Shown one piece after another: positions 62,134 through 64,000 of a DNA stretch of 64,000 bases. Origin of the DNA: Candidatus Rickettsiella isopodorum (lineage in GTDB: Bacteria > Pseudomonadota > Gammaproteobacteria > Diplorickettsiales > Diplorickettsiaceae); the NCBI RefSeq assembly GCF_001881495.1, contig NZ_LUKY01000032.1:62001-126000 (forward strand), given 5' to 3'. Under the pieces are notes generated by a model that made no database searches, was not told the origin of the DNA, and was given only the letters and a program-made list of their open reading frames with translations. The position numbers and the translations under genes are program-made. Within the stretch, counting starts at the first letter, position 1. Each line of letters begins with the position of its first letter.

Positions 62134-64000
62134 CTATTCCCGTAATTGAATAGAAAAATTCTGTTTTAGTTCGCCTATGATAGTTTCCATTAAGCTATCT
62201 ACTTCGACATCTACCAAAGTACGTGTGGGATGCTGCCAACATAACGCTAAAGCTAAACTATGCTTTTGTGGTTCTTGCTCGTTAAAATATACATCAAACA
62301 AAAAGGATCGATACAGCAACTCACCCCCTTTATGATTCACTGCCTGTAAAATAGTTTGGGCAGGATATTTTTTATCGACCCAAAACGAAATATCCCGTCG
62401 CACCATAGGAAATTTAGAATAAGTTTTAAAATGAGGTAACGGTCTCTCACTAATCGCAGAAGTTTCAAGTTCAAAACAAAAAACAGGACCGATTAAATCT
62501 AATTCTGTGATTAGTTTAGGGTGTAATGCACCCATATAACCAATAATCTTATCAGAAATTTGCAAATTACAGGATAATCCAGGATGTAAAGCCGGATGGG
62601 TTCCTGGCATAAATTGAATATCCGTTTTAGTGGTTAGACTAATCAATGCTTCCAGATCAGATTTAATCGTAAAATAATCTAAGGGGGTATTCGCAACACC
62701 CCATTGTTCCGGTAAGCTTTGACCGCTAGCAACCGCCGCTAAATACTCTTGCTGTTCCAATTTCCCTTTCTGATGATGAAAACAAAGGCCCGTTTCAAAT
62801 AAACGGCCGCTCAACTGCTGTCGTTGTTGATTATAGCGCAAAGCATTCAATAAACCCGGCCACAAACTGGTGCGCATCACAGAAAGCTCACTGGATATCG
62901 GATTCAACAAACGTAAAGATTCTCGTTGCGGGATGAGTGCTTGCTGTCGTTTAGGCTCAGTAAAACTATAATTGATGGCTTCACGGTAGCCCCGGTCGAT
63001 CAGTAAATCGTGTACGCGTGTTAACGAAAGTTGCGTTTCCGGTTGTGGAAGAAACTTTACTGGATTATTCGGCATAGTGATCGGAATATGTTGATATCCA
63101 TGAATCCGCGCGATCTCTTCAATCAAATCCACTTCTAATGAGAGATCAAAACGCCAAGTCGGCGGTGTCGTCTGCCATACGTGTGCGTCAATACGCTTCA
63201 CATCGATCCCTAAATTGGAAAAAATAGCCCTTATTTTTTCTTCGCTTAAGGAAAACCCTAAAAATTTTTTTATATGCGCCGGATGAAATTTTATCGTGGT
63301 GATCGGCTTGGCCGCTGATTGCACCTGTGTTATCGGCCCTGCTTGACCACTGACTATTTCCGTGAGTAATTGTGTAGCACGTTCTAAAGCCGACACAGTC
63401 ATAGCAGGATCAACGCCTCGTTCAAAACGATACGCAGAATCGGTATTCAAACCATAGTGTCGAGCACGTCCGGCTATACAGGCAGGGCTAAAATAAGCAC
63501 TTTCCAAAAATAGCGCTTGAGTTTGCGAAGTCACGGCTGAATGGGCTGCTCCCATAACACCGGCAATCGCTTGTACTTGGTTATTATCTGCAATCACTAA
63601 GGTGGTTTCATCTAAAACAACCTGTTTACCATCTAATAAATGGATGCGCTCTTGTGACTTGGCGTAACGTACACAGACTTCATCTTTTAATTGCTTCAGG
63701 TCAAAAGCATGCAGTGGTTGACCCAGTTCTAACATCACATAATTGGTCACATCCACCACAGGATGAATACTCCGCACACCACTGCGACGCAAACGTTCTT
63801 GCATCCATAAAGGTGTTTTAGCCTGAGTGTCGATGTTACGGATTATCCGTCCAACATAATGCGGACAAGCTTCAGCAGCTAGGACATTAAGTTTAATTTT
63901 ATCCTTTATAACAGCAGGTTGTTTAACGATAGGAAAAGAAGTCATAGGCTGCTGCGTTATGGTGGCTACGTCGCGTGCTAAACCTTTGATACTTAAACAA
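62134..64000 (-). CDS. pheT: Phenylalanine-tRNA ligase beta subunit, truncated by window edge
   Basis: Beta chain of the PheRS heterotetramer. The frame is open to the right edge, and residues before the first in-window ATG (LSIKGLARDVATITQQP) match PheT, so the N-terminal tRNA-binding domain lies outside. Visible parts are the B3/B4 editing domain (GVRSIHPVVDVTNYVMLELG, ESAYFSPACIAGRARHYGL), the B5 domain, the catalytic-like core (SYREAINYSFTEP-like segment, LLNPISSELSVMRTSLWPGL) and the C-terminal FDX-ACB domain (SKFPMVRRDISFWVDK ... LALALCWQ). About 620 of ~790 residues are present. Confidence 0.96.
   Translation of the reverse strand, partial: CLSIKGLARDVATITQQPMTSFPIVKQPAVIKDKIKLNVLAAEACPHYVGRIIRNIDTQAKTPLWMQERLRRSGVRSIHPVVDVTNYVMLELGQPLHAFDLKQLKDEVCVRYAKSQERIHLLDGKQVVLDETTLVIADNNQVQAIAGVMGAAHSAVTSQTQALFLESAYFSPACIAGRARHYGLNTDSAYRFERGVDPAMTVSALERATQLLTEIVSGQAGPITQVQSAAKPITTIKFHPAHIKKFLGFSLSEEKIRAIFSNLGIDVKRIDAHVWQTTPPTWRFDLSLEVDLIEEIARIHGYQHIPITMPNNPVKFLPQPETQLSLTRVHDLLIDRGYREAINYSFTEPKRQQALIPQRESLRLLNPISSELSVMRTSLWPGLLNALRYNQQRQQLSGRLFETGLCFHHQKGKLEQQEYLAAVASGQSLPEQWGVANTPLDYFTIKSDLEALISLTTKTDIQFMPGTHPALHPGLSCNLQISDKIIGYMGALHPKLITELDLIGPVFCFELETSAISERPLPHFKTYSKFPMVRRDISFWVDKKYPAQTILQAVNHKGGELLYRSFLFDVYFNEQEPQKHSLALALCWQHPTRTLVDVEVDSLMETIIGELKQNFSIQLRE

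Overview
The window is one 64 kb piece of an AT-rich gammaproteobacterial chromosome. Housekeeping gene order (rpmF-plsX-fabH-fabD-fabG-acpP-fabF-mltG / tmk-holB-tatD, pheT-ihfA-tRNA-Pro, uvrA/ssb, metNIQ, lapB) is typical of gammaproteobacteria. The accessory content (toxins with eukaryote-directed domains, a U-box protein, a secreted adenosine deaminase, large polytopic membrane proteins with no recognised family, an expanded outer-membrane protein family) points to an intracellular member of the Legionellales, most like Coxiellaceae endosymbionts such as Rickettsiella or Diplorickettsia. That placement is inference from gene content; no marker search could be run.

Layout. 1-2.6 kb: end of lapB and a YbiT-type ABC-F gene. 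3-9.3 kb: an unrecognised polytopic membrane protein, an outer-membrane barrel, an SdsA-type alkylsulfatase and a DUF2490 barrel. 9.6-25.4 kb is the accessory core: an adenylate-cyclase-toxin-like protein (CyaA / anthrax edema factor family), a U-box protein, a 2928-residue protein joining two PD-(D/E)XK nuclease domains (the CifB/CidB pattern) to a TcdA/TcdB-type translocation domain, a polytopic membrane protein, a 50-aa small ORF, a Tus-like replication-terminator protein and a CheY-like receiver. 25.9-29 kb: metNIQ and folE. 29-31.7 kb: a GT39 glycosyltransferase and an LpxO-like hydroxylase. 31.7-45.5 kb: a long minus-strand run (secreted adenosine deaminase, tatD, holB, tmk, mltG, fatty-acid synthesis genes, rpmF, ferredoxin, coaD, ubiA), interrupted by one plus-strand choline-kinase-like gene. 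45.6-50.6 kb: six tandem paralogous outer-membrane beta-barrel genes, three of which share a promoter and leader with a palindrome. 50.7-64 kb: uvrA, ssb, a 26-aa membrane peptide, a BON protein, slt, rmuC, a DUF378 protein, an unrecognised 547-aa protein, a decayed gene, uspA, tRNA-Pro(GGG), ihfA and partial pheT.

How it fits together. The core genes cover fatty-acid and phospholipid initiation, CoA, quinone and folate synthesis, methionine uptake, peptidoglycan turnover and DNA replication or repair. The accessory genes look aimed at a eukaryotic host: cyclic-nucleotide signalling, ubiquitin transfer, a translocated nuclease-like giant protein with nuclear-localisation-like motifs, and purine-nucleoside modification outside the cytoplasm. 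The OMP array and lipid A / sugar transferases suggest a changing cell surface. The most striking object is the 2928-residue CifB-like/TcdB-like hybrid next to the cyclase-like toxin and U-box genes.
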